The position numbers and the translations under genes are program-made. This document shows positions 15,849 to 25,020 of a stretch of DNA of 64,000 bases, piece by piece; position 1 is the first letter of the stretch; every line of letters begins with the position of its first letter. Source of the DNA: Fervidibacillus halotolerans (GTDB lineage: Bacteria > Bacillota > Bacilli > Bacillales > Caldibacillaceae). The notes under the pieces were generated by a model that had not been told where the DNA came from, did not search any database, and was given only the letters and a program-made list of their open reading frames with translations. The stretch spans positions 248,001 through 312,000 of the forward strand of contig NZ_CP106877.1 of assembly GCF_026547205.1 (NCBI RefSeq). The letters run 5' to 3'.

Positions 15849-16667
15849 ATGGGAAAAGTTCGCTCTTTTTTGATTCTAATCCTTTCTTTGCTTGTTGTTT
15901 TAATTGCAGCTTCTACCGTTATGGCAAACGAAAGAAGTGGACAATCGAAGGTAGGAAATTATAAAATTCCGAGTTCCGTTTTGAATGTGGCAAAGGAAAA
16001 TACGTATCCGAATCCTTCTCAAGATTTGCCGAAATTACAACCGAGCGAGTTAACGAAGGAATTATTAGAAACATCGAATGTAAAAATTGAAAACCCGGAT
16101 TTAATCCTCATGTTAAATGAATCGTCCATCAGTAAACCACTTTTGGCGTTTCGACATCACGCGACGATTTATTTAGGAAATTGGCCGTTAAATTACGTAT
16201 CGAAGGAAACGTCTGCAAACTGGGAATACCAAAAAATTAATACGAATTTTTACGATAATCGTAGTGGAAAAGCCCCTTACAAAATTCACTACGTACAAGA
16301 AATGCAAAAAATTGTTAAGGGAGGATTAACTGCTAAAGTTCCGAATGCCAGTGACGTAAAAAAAATGATGCTTTTAAAAGCTACGGAGAAAACAGGCCTT
16401 CCCTTATCTTTTGATACGATCATCGGGGCGGGTACGAAAAAGGACCAGTATTACAATATACCTATTCGAAAGCTCGGTTATTTAGATGCTTATGCTCCTG
16501 CAATTAATGAAAAGGGGACGATTACCTATGGGGAAGTATATCTTGTATTAAAGGGCGGAAAAAAACAGATTAGTGTAAAAAATGTCACGTCCCAAGGAAT
16601 CGGTGCATGGATTCCCATTCAAGATCATGTTTCATTTAAATTTAATGCAGTCGAAATGCCTAGATAA
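15849..16667 (+). CDS. yfkD: YfkD-like secreted protein
   Basis: A 272-residue protein with a Sec-type signal peptide (GKVRSFLILILSLLVVLIAAS, then VMANE) and a YfkD-family mature region (IPSSVLNVAKENTYPNPSQD, HATIYLGNWPLNY, GAWIPIQDHVSF). Function is unknown; homologues are in Bacillus near pdaA and yfk genes, which matches this neighbourhood. ATG 15849 is preferred because AAAGGAG lies about eight bases upstream; the upstream ATG at 15831 has no such site. Confidence 0.85.
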   Translation: MGKVRSFLILILSLLVVLIAASTVMANERSGQSKVGNYKIPSSVLNVAKENTYPNPSQDLPKLQPSELTKELLETSNVKIENPDLILMLNESSISKPLLAFRHHATIYLGNWPLNYVSKETSANWEYQKINTNFYDNRSGKAPYKIHYVQEMQKIVKGGLTAKVPNASDVKKMMLLKATEKTGLPLSFDTIIGAGTKKDQYYNIPIRKLGYLDAYAPAINEKGTITYGEVYLVLKGGKKQISVKNVTSQGIGAWIPIQDHVSFKFNAVEMPR

Positions 16668-16762
16668 AAAGTAGGTGGGAATTTAGAAAATAATAAAAAC
16701 AACGAAATAGAGAAAGGATGTGTATAATAGGGTTATATCGATTGAAAGGAGCTTTATCATTC

Positions 16763-16930
16763 ATGAGTAATCCGGATACCCGCCTACTAACGTTGCAAGA
16801 ACGATTTCAACAATTTTTACAAACCCTTGAGACGCTCGATCCAGAAAAAGTGGATGTTGACGATATTGATAGGCTGATTCAAATGATTGAAGAATTGGAT
16901 GAACGGTGTCGTTTAGCAAAAAAGGAATAA
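16763..16930 (+). CDS. SE1561-family small protein
   Basis: A 55-residue acidic helical protein (MSNPDTRLLTLQERFQQFLQ..., ending LDERCRLAKKE) of the SE1561 family, unknown function. ATG 16763 follows GAAAGGAG. The frame could begin at 16718 but that leader lacks a ribosome site. A terminator follows directly. Confidence 0.75.
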   Translation: MSNPDTRLLTLQERFQQFLQTLETLDPEKVDVDDIDRLIQMIEELDERCRLAKKE

Positions 16931-16937
16931 AAAAATT

Positions 16938-16964
16938 CTCCCCATAAAGGTAGGGGAGTTTTTT
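16938..16964 (+). terminator. terminator after the SE1561-family gene
   Basis: CTCCCC (16938-16943) pairs with GGGGAG (16953-16958), followed by TTTTTT. Confidence 0.9.
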
Positions 16965-17082
16965 ATTTTCTAAAACATTCCTTCCTCATTGTTTTGAAAC
17001 TGTTAAAAGGATTCGTGGTACGTCATCCAAGTTGTTATTTAAAGGGTAGAATTGACTTAAAACCGCAAAAAAAATTCGATAT

Positions 17083-17197
17083 TAAGAACAAAAAAAGATT
17101 GAAAATTCGAGTAGAATTGATATAATATTTTTAAATGTTTCATTTAAAGAACAAATTCAGCGGGTATTTCCGTTTTATTTTTGTTAATACGTTCTTT
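17083..17197 (+). promoter_or_regulatory. promoter with three SinR-type operators before the TasA-like gene
   Basis: TTGAAA (17099-17104) and TATAAT (17121-17126), 16-base spacer, form a good sigma-A promoter. SinR-type operators (GTTCTYT or reverse ARAGAAC) surround it: TAAGAAC 17083-17089 (one mismatch), AAAGAAC 17146-17152 (perfect) and GTTCTTT 17191-17197 (perfect). The two perfect sites face each other just downstream of the predicted transcription start. The remaining leader to 17400 has a strong GGGGGAGGAAG site before the ATG. Confidence 0.65.
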
Positions 17198-17400
17198 TTA
17201 AAGTACAAAATGCAATTTTCAACAATTTTATTGAGTTTATGGACAGACGATTCGTTTTAAATCGTCTTTATTCAAACAAAAAACCTTTCCTTCCGATCGT
17301 AACATGTATTGGAAATACCCATTGTAAAAGGAGGGGGTGGGTCGTTCGACCGTTACGATTTGGAAGGGATGGGAAAGTGTGAAAAGGGGGAGGAAGTTTA

Positions 17401-18306
17401 ATGAAAAGAAAATGGGTACTTTTATTTTTCATGGCAATTTTATTAGTGGGAGGAACGTTTGCAGCTACATGGGCTTATTTTATGAAAACCTTCAAAAGTG
17501 AAAACAATTTTGTGAACGCGGCTGTTTTTGATGTGGATGTTGTCAATAAAGATGGGGAAACAATTGGAGATGCGGATTTTCAAATTGATGAAAAGTTGTA
17601 TCCGGGTATGGACACGTTGGAAGCGTACTCCTTTTCCATCAACAAAAATTTAACGGAAGTACCGATGGAATATGAAGTCAAAGTGATGCCGGACGGAGAC
17701 TTATTCCCAGCAGACGGAAGTTCCCCAGTAGTGTTAACTTTACAGAGGGAAGTTGAAGGAAACTGGGAAAATATCGACTTACAAAGTACATTTATTCCGA
17801 AAGCAGACGTGGAAAATTTACGAATTTTACTCGATTGGCCCCATTCGGATCGCGATACAGCCTTCCAAGGAAAGACGGGCAATATCAATTTGGAAGTTAT
17901 CGCCAGACAAATTGATGGAGACATTTCTGGACCACCGTACTATTCCGGTGTGATTGAATTCAAAGCAACCCCAAATGGAAGAACGTTTAAAACGTCTAAT
18001 AAAGAAATTACCTTCTATAAAAATGAAGAAGGTTATAAAATCATCGAAGTTTCCATGGGCGATGGTGAAGGAGAATTTGAAGAAAGGGTTGGCAATTTCC
18101 GAGTTGTGGAATCAGAAGATAAAGGAAAAACCTGGTATCGAGTGTATACGGAGAACGAATATTATGCGAGTGAAAAGCAAATTTGGCGAGTAAGAAAAGA
18201 GTCTGTTGATACATCGGAATATGGAAAATTAAGGTTTAATGCTACTTTATCTCCATATTTACTCATCGAATCGGAGGAGTTGTATCGGTGGTTTATTAAA
18301 AATTAA
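17401..18306 (+). CDS. TasA/CalY-like secreted protein (SipW-type signal peptide)
   Basis: A 301-residue protein. The N-terminus (a hydrophobic segment, then GGTFAATWAYFMKT) matches SipW-dependent signal peptides of TasA and camelysin, and it continues NFVNAAVFDVDVVNKDGETI, comparable to TasA's post-signal strand. A DxxLYPGMDTLEAYSFSINKN segment parallels the TasA 'L-x-PGD' region. The remaining ~100 residues are charged and have no recognised domain; total length exceeds TasA (261). No sipW or tapA gene is adjacent. With sinI/sinR 8 kb away and SinR operators at its promoter, it is a plausible biofilm fibre or matrix protein, but divergence leaves other secreted roles open. Confidence 0.65.
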   Translation: MKRKWVLLFFMAILLVGGTFAATWAYFMKTFKSENNFVNAAVFDVDVVNKDGETIGDADFQIDEKLYPGMDTLEAYSFSINKNLTEVPMEYEVKVMPDGDLFPADGSSPVVLTLQREVEGNWENIDLQSTFIPKADVENLRILLDWPHSDRDTAFQGKTGNINLEVIARQIDGDISGPPYYSGVIEFKATPNGRTFKTSNKEITFYKNEEGYKIIEVSMGDGEGEFEERVGNFRVVESEDKGKTWYRVYTENEYYASEKQIWRVRKESVDTSEYGKLRFNATLSPYLLIESEELYRWFIKN

Positions 18307-18383
18307 TCGCTCATGAAACATTTTCGAGGCATGTTTTCCTTCCTTTTTGAAAAACTAAAGAAAAAAGGAAAGGAAGGATCGGA

Positions 18384-19184
18384 TTGAAAGCATTCGTATC
18401 GGTGCTTGCAACCGTCGCATGCCTCATTTTTTTTACATCCATTTCAGTAGAAGCGGTATCAAACACGCCAATCCATTGGGGGTTTAAACGAGCGAAGGGA
18501 GAAGTGCCACCGGAAGCAGGAAAAACGTATGATGCCTTGTTAGAAAAATACGGTGCCTTTTATAAAGGTGATCCGGAGAAAAAGGTCGTTTATTTAACGT
18601 TCGATAACGGTTATGAAAATGGATATACGGAAAAAATTTTAGACGTGTTGAAAAAAGAAAAAGTACCGGCTACCTTTTTTGTCACGGGTCATTACTTGCA
18701 ATCGGCTCCAGACCTTGTGAAACGAATGGTTAGTGAAGGTCATATTATAGGAAATCATTCATGGAGTCATCCGGATTTTACCCGTATTCACGATGAAAAA
18801 ATTGTGGAAGAGTTGGAAAAAGTAAAGAAAAAAACGATGGAACTCACCGGTCAAAAGGATATGATTTTCATGAGACCGCCCCGGGGAATTTTTAGTGAGC
18901 GAACGCTACAAGTTGCGAAAGATGCGGGCTATATCCATGTGTTATGGTCACTAGCGTATGTCGATTGGAACACTGATAATCAAAAGGGAGCGGATTATGC
19001 GTATCAAGAGGTCATGAAACAAATTCATCCCGGTGCCGTTATTCTTTTGCATTCGGTGTCTAAAGATAACGCTGATGCATTGGAGCGGATTATCCGGGAT
19101 ATGAAGGGGCGGGGATATCGTTTTGCCAGTTTGCACGATTACTATTTGGAAAGGCAATGGGAAAAAGATCAGCTTTTTCATTAA
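18384..19184 (+). CDS. pdaA: PdaA-like delta-lactam-forming polysaccharide deacetylase
   Basis: A 266-residue secreted NodB-domain enzyme. Signal peptide, then PIHWGFKRAKGEVPPEAG, a hallmark of PdaA. Catalytic motifs: LTFDNGYENG (motif 1, DN in place of the usual DD), HSWSHPDF (motif 2, zinc histidines), MRPPRGIFS (motif 3), and LLHSVSKDN near the end. PdaA N-deacetylates muramic acid in spore cortex peptidoglycan, allowing muramic lactam formation. TTG 18384 follows GGAAGGA. The yfkD-pdaA-rlmCD order is Bacillus-like. The product supports an endospore-former. Confidence 0.9.
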   Translation: MKAFVSVLATVACLIFFTSISVEAVSNTPIHWGFKRAKGEVPPEAGKTYDALLEKYGAFYKGDPEKKVVYLTFDNGYENGYTEKILDVLKKEKVPATFFVTGHYLQSAPDLVKRMVSEGHIIGNHSWSHPDFTRIHDEKIVEELEKVKKKTMELTGQKDMIFMRPPRGIFSERTLQVAKDAGYIHVLWSLAYVDWNTDNQKGADYAYQEVMKQIHPGAVILLHSVSKDNADALERIIRDMKGRGYRFASLHDYYLERQWEKDQLFH

Positions 19185-19198
19185 ACGGGATTTTTATG

Positions 19199-19229
19199 GA
19201 GTGAAAAGCATGTCTTTTCGCTCTTTTTT
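19199..19229 (+). terminator. terminator after pdaA
   Basis: GAGTGAAAAG (19199-19208) pairs with CTTTTCGCTC (19214-19223), followed by TTTTTT. Confidence 0.88.
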
Positions 19230-19312
19230 ATGAAATTCTTTACAACCATTCCGAATGACCATATGATACTATTGAATAAACGGTAAAATGTAGAATAGAC
19301 AAGGGGACAAAA

Positions 19313-20692
19313 ATGAAAAATTCTGGGAAAATACACATAAAAAAAGGACAAACCTTTCCATTGACAATCAAACGAATTGGTATAAACGGCGAGGGAGTCG
19401 GATACTACAAAAAACAAGTCGTTTTCGTTCCTGGTGCTCTACCCGGAGAAGAGGTACTGGTGGAAGCAACGAACATTTCTAATAAATTTGCTGAAGGGAA
19501 AATCAAAAAAATTCGAAAGAAATCCCCCCATCGCGTGAAACCGGCGTGTCCGATTTACTGGGAATGCGGTGGGTGTCAATTACAACATGTCCAATACGAG
19601 GAACAGTTGAAAGCAAAACGGGAGATCGTTATCCAAGCGTTGGAGCGACATACGAATTTTTCCGTCGAAAACATGGACATTCGCCCGACAATCGGTATGG
19701 ACAATCCGTGGGGATATCGGAACAAAAGCCAGTTCCAAGTAGGAATGGACAAGGGAAAAGTCATCGCAGGACTATACTCTGTGAATTCTCATCGGCTGAT
19801 TGACATCCCGAACTGTCCGGTTCAACATCCGGCAACGAATAAAGCCGTATCCGTCGTGAAACAAATTTTGTCCGATTTACGTGTACCGATTTACGATGAA
19901 CGGAAACGAACCGGTGTGGTCCGAACGATCGTCGCTCGCATCGGTATCCAATCGGGGGAGTTGCAAATCGTATTAATTACCGCCACGAAGGAACTACCGC
20001 GGAAGGAATTAATCGTTAAAGAAATTCAAAAACGGTTACCGGAGACAAAATCGATTATCCAAAATATTAACGGAAAAAAGACGTCACTAATTTTTGGAGA
20101 TCGGTCAGTCCTTCTTTCCGGTGAGGAAACGATCCAAGAAACACTCGGTGATCTCCATTTCGAATTATCGGCTCGAGCCTTTTTCCAACTGAATCCAGTA
20201 CAAACGATTCGTTTATACGATGAAGTGAAAAGTGCAGCCCAGTTAACCGGAAAAGAAAAGGTCGTCGATGCGTATTGCGGTGTGGGAACAATCGGTCTTT
20301 GGCTTGCGAAAGATGCGGGAGAAGTCCGGGGAATGGACGTCATTCGGGAAGGTATTGACGATGCAAGGAAAAATGCAAAACGCCACGGAATAAAAAATAT
20401 TCGTTTCGAAGTCGGAAAGGCGGAAGACGTTATGCCGAAATGGGTAACATCCGGTTGGCGTCCCGATGTCGTCGTCGTCGATCCTCCCCGATCCGGCTGT
20501 GACGATGCCTTGCTGGAAACGATTTTGAAAGTGGAAGCAAACCGCGTTGTCTACGTCTCCTGCAACCCATCCACATTAGCGAAGGACTTAAACACATTAA
20601 GTAAAAAATACAAAATCGAATACATCCAACCGGTGGACATGTTCCCACAAACGGCGCATGTAGAGACGGTGGTGTTGATAGAGAAAAAATAG
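19313..20692 (+). CDS. rlmCD: 23S rRNA (uracil-C5)-methyltransferase RlmCD
   Basis: A 459-residue SAM-dependent enzyme that makes m5U in 23S rRNA (U747 and U1939 in B. subtilis). An N-terminal TRAM domain ([20 protein letters not shown]...GALPGEEV) precedes an iron-sulfur motif [14 protein letters not shown], then the SAM-binding region [16 protein letters not shown], catalytic DPPRSGC and [11 protein letters not shown]. Start ATG 19313 follows AAGGGGACAAAA. It corresponds to YfjO. It marks the right end of the conserved yfk-yfj block before the accessory island. Confidence 0.92.
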   Translation: MKNSGKIHIKKGQTFPLTIKRIGINGEGVGYYKKQVVFVPGALPGEEVLVEATNISNKFAEGKIKKIRKKSPHRVKPACPIYWECGGCQLQHVQYEEQLKAKREIVIQALERHTNFSVENMDIRPTIGMDNPWGYRNKSQFQVGMDKGKVIAGLYSVNSHRLIDIPNCPVQHPATNKAVSVVKQILSDLRVPIYDERKRTGVVRTIVARIGIQSGELQIVLITATKELPRKELIVKEIQKRLPETKSIIQNINGKKTSLIFGDRSVLLSGEETIQETLGDLHFELSARAFFQLNPVQTIRLYDEVKSAAQLTGKEKVVDAYCGVGTIGLWLAKDAGEVRGMDVIREGIDDARKNAKRHGIKNIRFEVGKAEDVMPKWVTSGWRPDVVVVDPPRSGCDDALLETILKVEANRVVYVSCNPSTLAKDLNTLSKKYKIEYIQPVDMFPQTAHVETVVLIEKK

Positions 20693-20746
20693 GTTAATAT
20701 CAAAGAATTTGAAGGTTTTAAATAAAAATTCATGTGTGTTTTATGT

Positions 20747-20776
20747 TCCCTCAGACTATAGGTTTGGGGGATTTTG
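20747..20776 (+). terminator. weak terminator after rlmCD
   Basis: CCCTCA pairs with TGGGGG allowing G-T pairs, followed by ATTTTGTG. Low T-content makes it uncertain. Confidence 0.4.
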
Positions 20777-20968
20777 TGTTTAAGGTAGTAAAGGATTTTC
20801 GTAGAAACGGATTTTTGGAAAAAGGTTTTAACTGTATAATATGAATAGAGTGAAGTTTCATATATAAAATATTTTGTAGAATCAACATTAATACAATCTA
20901 ATTATAATGTATGGAAAATTAGGAATGCATGGGTAAATAGAATCTTATTTGAAGGGTCATGATGTACG

Positions 20969-21508
20969 ATGGATTTAGATAAACTAGATAGAATGATAAA
21001 GAATGAAGAAAATTGGGATGAATTTATAGAATTTTTAAATTCTATTAATGAAGATGATTTAAAAATAATTGGTAAATATGATCTTTATAAAATTTCTTTT
21101 TATGCTTGGTATGTTTTGGCTGAATGGGGAAGGTTATCACCCAAATTAGAAAAATGTTTAGACCGAGCAGAACACATATTAATAGATTCCTTCAAAATAG
21201 CAACAGAGAAATATTCAAATGACGAAGCTTATTTGTGGTTTTATGGTTATTTAATTAGTGTTTTTCCAGAACACTTTTTATCGATATATTCTGATTATTT
21301 AAAAGCAGAAAATGCTGGAAAACAAATGATAAATGTAGCTTCATCAATGAAATATCCTTTAGCAACTATCTTTAATGAAAGGGTTTTAGAAAAAGATATT
21401 TTGAAAAGTGGGAAAGAAGACTTGGAAAACATATTTGATAAAAATACAGAAGTATATGATTATTTTATTACAATGATCGAACTGATAGAGTCTGAAAATA
21501 AAAAATAG
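20969..21508 (+). CDS. hypothetical AT-rich helical protein
   Basis: A 179-residue protein I do not recognise. It is rich in Lys/Glu/Asn, helical in character and acidic, with FYAWYVLAEWGRLSPKLEK and YLWFYGYLISVFPEHFLSIY segments reminiscent of repeat or immunity-type proteins. No signal peptide. ATG 20969 with GAAGGG about 15 bases upstream is a weak site. Base composition is more AT-rich than the adjoining core genes and an IS21 fragment follows within 30 bases, pointing to transfer. It could be an immunity protein that lost its toxin; that is only a suggestion. Confidence 0.6.
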   Translation: MDLDKLDRMIKNEENWDEFIEFLNSINEDDLKIIGKYDLYKISFYAWYVLAEWGRLSPKLEKCLDRAEHILIDSFKIATEKYSNDEAYLWFYGYLISVFPEHFLSIYSDYLKAENAGKQMINVASSMKYPLATIFNERVLEKDILKSGKEDLENIFDKNTEVYDYFITMIELIESENKK

Positions 21509-21533
21509 AATTTTTCCAATCAAACTACATAAA

Positions 21534-21785
21534 ATGCTTTTGGAGGGATTGAAGTTTTTCTTCCATCATATTGGGGGTGTTCCATGTAGAATTCTTTTTG
21601 ATAACTTAACACCAGCAGTAAGGAAAATACTTTCACATGGCAAACGGATTTTAACGGAAGGTTTTCAACAATCTGCCCTTCATTACGGATTTGCTTACGA
21701 GTGTTTTAACCCTGCCTCTGGGAATGAACAAAGCTATATCGAATCTAAAGTAAAGTATATGAGGAATAATATGTTTTTTCTGTAG
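21534..21785 (+). pseudogene. IS21-family IstA fragment
   Basis: An 83-codon internal piece of the IstA transposase: FFHHIGGVPCRILFDNLTPA, GFQQSALHYGF and NPASGNE then IESKVKYMRNNMF. It is nearly the same as the matching part of the larger IS21 relic at 27731-28806, but on the opposite strand. The catalytic core is cut at both ends, so it is not functional. Confidence 0.85.
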
Positions 21786-21846
21786 AAATGGTGCTTTCAC
21801 TTAATAAGTAAAAAATGTCTTATTAAAAAGATGTAGAGGTGAAAGG

Positions 21847-22668
21847 ATGCTTTCGCTAGAAGAATATATTGCTCTAAGAAAAAGAGAAGACGGAATCAAT
21901 GAGTTTGATAAAGAATCAAGAATGGAGAATTTACAAACATGTGTTGGCTATGTTTTTGAGTATTTTAATCAATATTTGGACATTACAAAGATGGAGGAGC
22001 AGAGAACCTTAAATAATGAAAGGGTTGAAAAATATAGGAAGCGATTGCGTCTATATGATGAAGAGATTCAAGAATGGTTAGTCAATTTTTATGAGAATTA
22101 CGGTAAACAAATCAACCGCTCAATTATTCATTTTTTAAAAAAAGATGAGCTCTTTCTTCTCTATAATACAGACGAAGAGTTTAGAAACATTTCGTACGAG
22201 TGTTATGCCCATCTGGTAAAGAAATATCCTTTTTTGGAAAATCAAACGGAAATGCTATTCATGTTTATTAAAGATTATCATCGAATTCAAAGCCAAAAAG
22301 AGCTAAATACCATTTTTATCTCCAAAGAAATAAATAAATGGATTGAGGAGACATGGTCGAAATACCAAGTGAACTTGTTGGAGTTTGCTTTTGATTGGGT
22401 TAATCGCTTTTATAACAATAAACATATGTGGCCTGCTAAACATAGGAAAAAAAGCCAAGATAATTCACAGGAGTACGAGTACGATATAAAGCAGAAACAA
22501 AATTTGTTTAACTTGGATTCCCTTTATCAGAGGATATCCAATAAGGCGTTTATCAAAGGCAAAAAGCAAGAGTTGGAAATCCTTATGATGTTCTTCTGGA
22601 TTCACGACATTGAGGGCGATAGAGAGAACTATTGGCAGGAGTATCTAGATAAAACATTATCCCCTTAA
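21847..22668 (+). CDS. hypothetical protein in accessory island
   Basis: A 273-residue, strongly charged, helical protein with no recognised domain. Visible segments are an N-terminal LSLEEYIALRKREDGINEFD, a middle HFLKKDELFLLYNTDEEFRN, and a Lys/Gln-rich linker before a C-terminal LEILMMFFWIHDIEGDRENYW. No signal peptide or membrane helix. ATG 21847 follows GAGGTGAAAGG. It lies 120 bases before the Nmad3-domain gene, on the same strand, so the two may form a unit. Candidate partner in a nucleic-acid-related or defence function, unproven. Confidence 0.6.
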   Translation: MLSLEEYIALRKREDGINEFDKESRMENLQTCVGYVFEYFNQYLDITKMEEQRTLNNERVEKYRKRLRLYDEEIQEWLVNFYENYGKQINRSIIHFLKKDELFLLYNTDEEFRNISYECYAHLVKKYPFLENQTEMLFMFIKDYHRIQSQKELNTIFISKEINKWIEETWSKYQVNLLEFAFDWVNRFYNNKHMWPAKHRKKSQDNSQEYEYDIKQKQNLFNLDSLYQRISNKAFIKGKKQELEILMMFFWIHDIEGDRENYWQEYLDKTLSP

Positions 22669-22789
22669 AATAAATGGTATATTTTTTTTTCTGGCAGGGA
22701 GTTCAATGCTAATGTGTGTTACTACTTAAAAGAATAATTAAACAATGGCAGTAAAAATGTTTGAAATGTATTTCAAAAGGGAGAGGAAT

Positions 22790-23635
22790 ATGGGAAGGAA
22801 AGTAATTTTAAGCCGAAAAGGATTTGATGGAACAACGGGAGGAAAAGCAAGCCCAATAATAGATGGTAAGTTAGTATCTTTGCCAATTCCGAGAGCTGAT
22901 TCAGATCATTTTTACAAAAAATTAGTTTTCTCGCCAACCGAGAGTTATTTAAAAGTTATGAAGGATTTAGGAATAAAGCTGTATTCCGAAGCCCATGTGG
23001 ACCCTGATATAAGAAAGTCCACTATTCCACAACGTCCAGAAAATTGGCGGGGATTGTTTGGACAAAGTGGAACTTCACAAGGGACACTACATAATCGGCA
23101 AGTTGGAAAAGGTGATATTTTTTTATTTTTTGGATGGTTTAAAGAAGCAAAACGAATGAATGGTGTCTATCAATATATTCGTAATGCTCCTGATATACAT
23201 GCTATTTTTGGGTACTTAGAAGTAGATCGTGTATTTGATATAAAAGAAGGAGATCCTGTTCCTGATTGGATGAAATATCATCCGCATATAAGGGACAGAG
23301 AAGAGTACGGAACTCAAAGAAATGCGATTTACATGGCAACGAAAAGTTTCTCTAAATTTCCTCAGAAACAAGGCTGGGGATGTTTTAAATATGATAAACG
23401 ACTTGTTCTTACAAAAAAAGGAGCTAAAAAACGGACAATTTGGGAACTCCCATCTTGCTTTCAGGAGGAACGTGAGAATTTTAATAGTGGTATAAAAATA
23501 TGGAAAGTCCTTCAGAATGGGAATGTAGAAATACAAACGAATGGAAGAGGTGATCAAGAACTTTACATTAGCGATAATCCTGAAGTGGTTGCGTGGGCGG
23601 AAAATTTAATTTCATCTTGTACGATATATGAATAG
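22790..23635 (+). CDS. Nmad3 (nucleotide modification-associated domain 3) protein
   Basis: A 281-residue protein resembling the Nmad3 family: the N-terminal KVILSRKGFDGTTGGKASPI and LVSLPIPRADS, then AHVDPDIRKS, FGQSGTSQGTLHNRQVGKGD and IFLFFGWFKEA. Nmad domains were defined by genomic association with modified-nucleotide enzymes in phages and bacteria. No biochemical role is settled. ATG 22790 follows GGGAGAGGAAT; the longer frame from 22745 is rejected. It follows the 273-residue hypothetical. No obvious modification enzyme is adjacent, so it may work with genes elsewhere or be an orphan. Confidence 0.75.
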   Translation: MGRKVILSRKGFDGTTGGKASPIIDGKLVSLPIPRADSDHFYKKLVFSPTESYLKVMKDLGIKLYSEAHVDPDIRKSTIPQRPENWRGLFGQSGTSQGTLHNRQVGKGDIFLFFGWFKEAKRMNGVYQYIRNAPDIHAIFGYLEVDRVFDIKEGDPVPDWMKYHPHIRDREEYGTQRNAIYMATKSFSKFPQKQGWGCFKYDKRLVLTKKGAKKRTIWELPSCFQEERENFNSGIKIWKVLQNGNVEIQTNGRGDQELYISDNPEVVAWAENLISSCTIYE

Positions 23636-23724
23636 TGACAAGAACAGGATAAGAAAAAGATTTCATCTTGTTAAGAGTAAAGAATTCTAGTGCAATTTAT
23701 GATATGTGAGAGGTGGAAATCATA

Positions 23725-23964
23725 ATGTTTGGAAAACAAATCGCAAATATTTTTCGCAATTTTGACAATAAAGAGATAAAAGGGTTTGAAGATGAGAAAA
23801 CGTTAGAAGGTTTTTTATTAGATGATTATGAGCAAATGGCAAAAGAGGGGGCTGAACTACTTTTTTTGTAAACGGAAGACCAAGTAATGCCATCAGACAC
23901 TCTTTTTATGGAATTAAAAAGTTCGGTTATTACCCAAAATACATTTAAATACTTTGAAAACTAA
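23725..23964 (+). pseudogene. small gene interrupted by an in-frame TAA
   Basis: From ATG 23725 (GAGGTGG upstream) a frame runs 48 codons (MFGKQIANIFRNFDNKEIKG..., ending GAELLFL) to TAA 23869-23871. It then continues open in the same frame for 30 codons (TEDQVMPSDTLFMELKSSVI...) to TAA 23962-23964. The unbroken composition suggests a ~79-residue gene with one nonsense codon, sitting 19 bases before cutC. Family unknown. A real 48-residue product is the alternative. Confidence 0.5.
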
Positions 23965-23982
23965 AAAAAGAGGTTGAGTAAA

Positions 23983-24732
23983 ATGAGTATAAAGATTGAA
24001 ATTTGCTGTGGTAGTTTTGAAGATGTGTTGACTGCTAAGAGGGCAGGAGCGGACCGGGTGGAGATTAATTCGGCTCTGTATTTAGGTGGATTAACCCCAT
24101 CCCTTGCAACTGTGGAACTAGCGACAGAACAGTGTAAGGAAATTGCCATCGTCCCTATGGTTCGCCCAAGGCCTGGTGGTTTTCATTACAATGATTTGGA
24201 ATTTCAAACAATGATTCAAGATGCTACTACTTTTGCCAAGTTGCCTATTGAAGGTGTCGCTTTCGGTTGTTTAGATGAATATGGTGACATTCAAATTGAA
24301 CAAACTCGTAAAATGGTTCAATTAATGAAGGATTACGGGAAGATTGCCGTTTTTCATCGTGCTTTTGATTGTGTCAAAGATCCATATAAAGCTATAGAAA
24401 CCCTTATTGAATTGGGGGTTAAACGAGTACTGACGAGTGGACAGAAACCAAAAGCGATGGAAGGGATTGAACTTTTGATTGATTTACAAAAACAATATGG
24501 GGATCAGATTGAAATTTTGGTCGGAGGGGGCGTTAATGAAACGAACATACAAACTTTGATTAGAAAAACGAATATCAGACAGTATCATAGTTCCTGTAAG
24601 ACATGGCGGAATGATCCAACTACGGTTGGTAATGTGTCATTTGCTTATGCACCTTCTCCCGATGAAAGTGCTTATGACATTGTCAGTTTTGAGAAGGCAA
24701 TAGCCCTTGTGGAAGTAGTCAAAAAAGGATAA
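23983..24732 (+). CDS. cutC: CutC family copper homeostasis protein
   Basis: A 249-residue TIM-barrel protein with the CutC signatures IEICCGSFEDVLTAKRAGAD, RVEINSALYLGGLTPSL, PMVRPRPGGFHY, FHRAFDCVKDP, LTSGQKP and LVGGGVNE. CutC was linked to copper handling in enterobacteria, though the mechanism is unclear. ATG 23983 is preferred, with AGAGG 13 bases upstream; TTG 23974 overlaps that site. It is a well preserved gene inside an otherwise decaying island. Confidence 0.88.
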   Translation: MSIKIEICCGSFEDVLTAKRAGADRVEINSALYLGGLTPSLATVELATEQCKEIAIVPMVRPRPGGFHYNDLEFQTMIQDATTFAKLPIEGVAFGCLDEYGDIQIEQTRKMVQLMKDYGKIAVFHRAFDCVKDPYKAIETLIELGVKRVLTSGQKPKAMEGIELLIDLQKQYGDQIEILVGGGVNETNIQTLIRKTNIRQYHSSCKTWRNDPTTVGNVSFAYAPSPDESAYDIVSFEKAIALVEVVKKG

Positions 24733-25020
24733 ATCCGTTGCAACCATTCTAAAAAATACAACTGTTCGAAACGGATGTAGTTTACTTTACGTTAGAGTCG
24801 GAATTTGTAAATCTTAAATAATAATTTATGTTCCTTAGACATAAACATATTAAAACATAAATTAATCGATCTCTCGCAAAAGATCGAATCCGGTTATATT
24901 TTCCATACCAAGAAATTACCTATACATACTTTATTCAAGCACTCATTTTTGTAATTTTTTAAAAGTATCATATAATAAAAATCGAAAAATAAACAATATT
25001 TAGATATATATTGGTTTTTT
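24733..25020. other. gene-free AT-rich interval
   Basis: I see no gene, terminator or recognised motif here beyond AT-richness. Confidence 0.4.
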
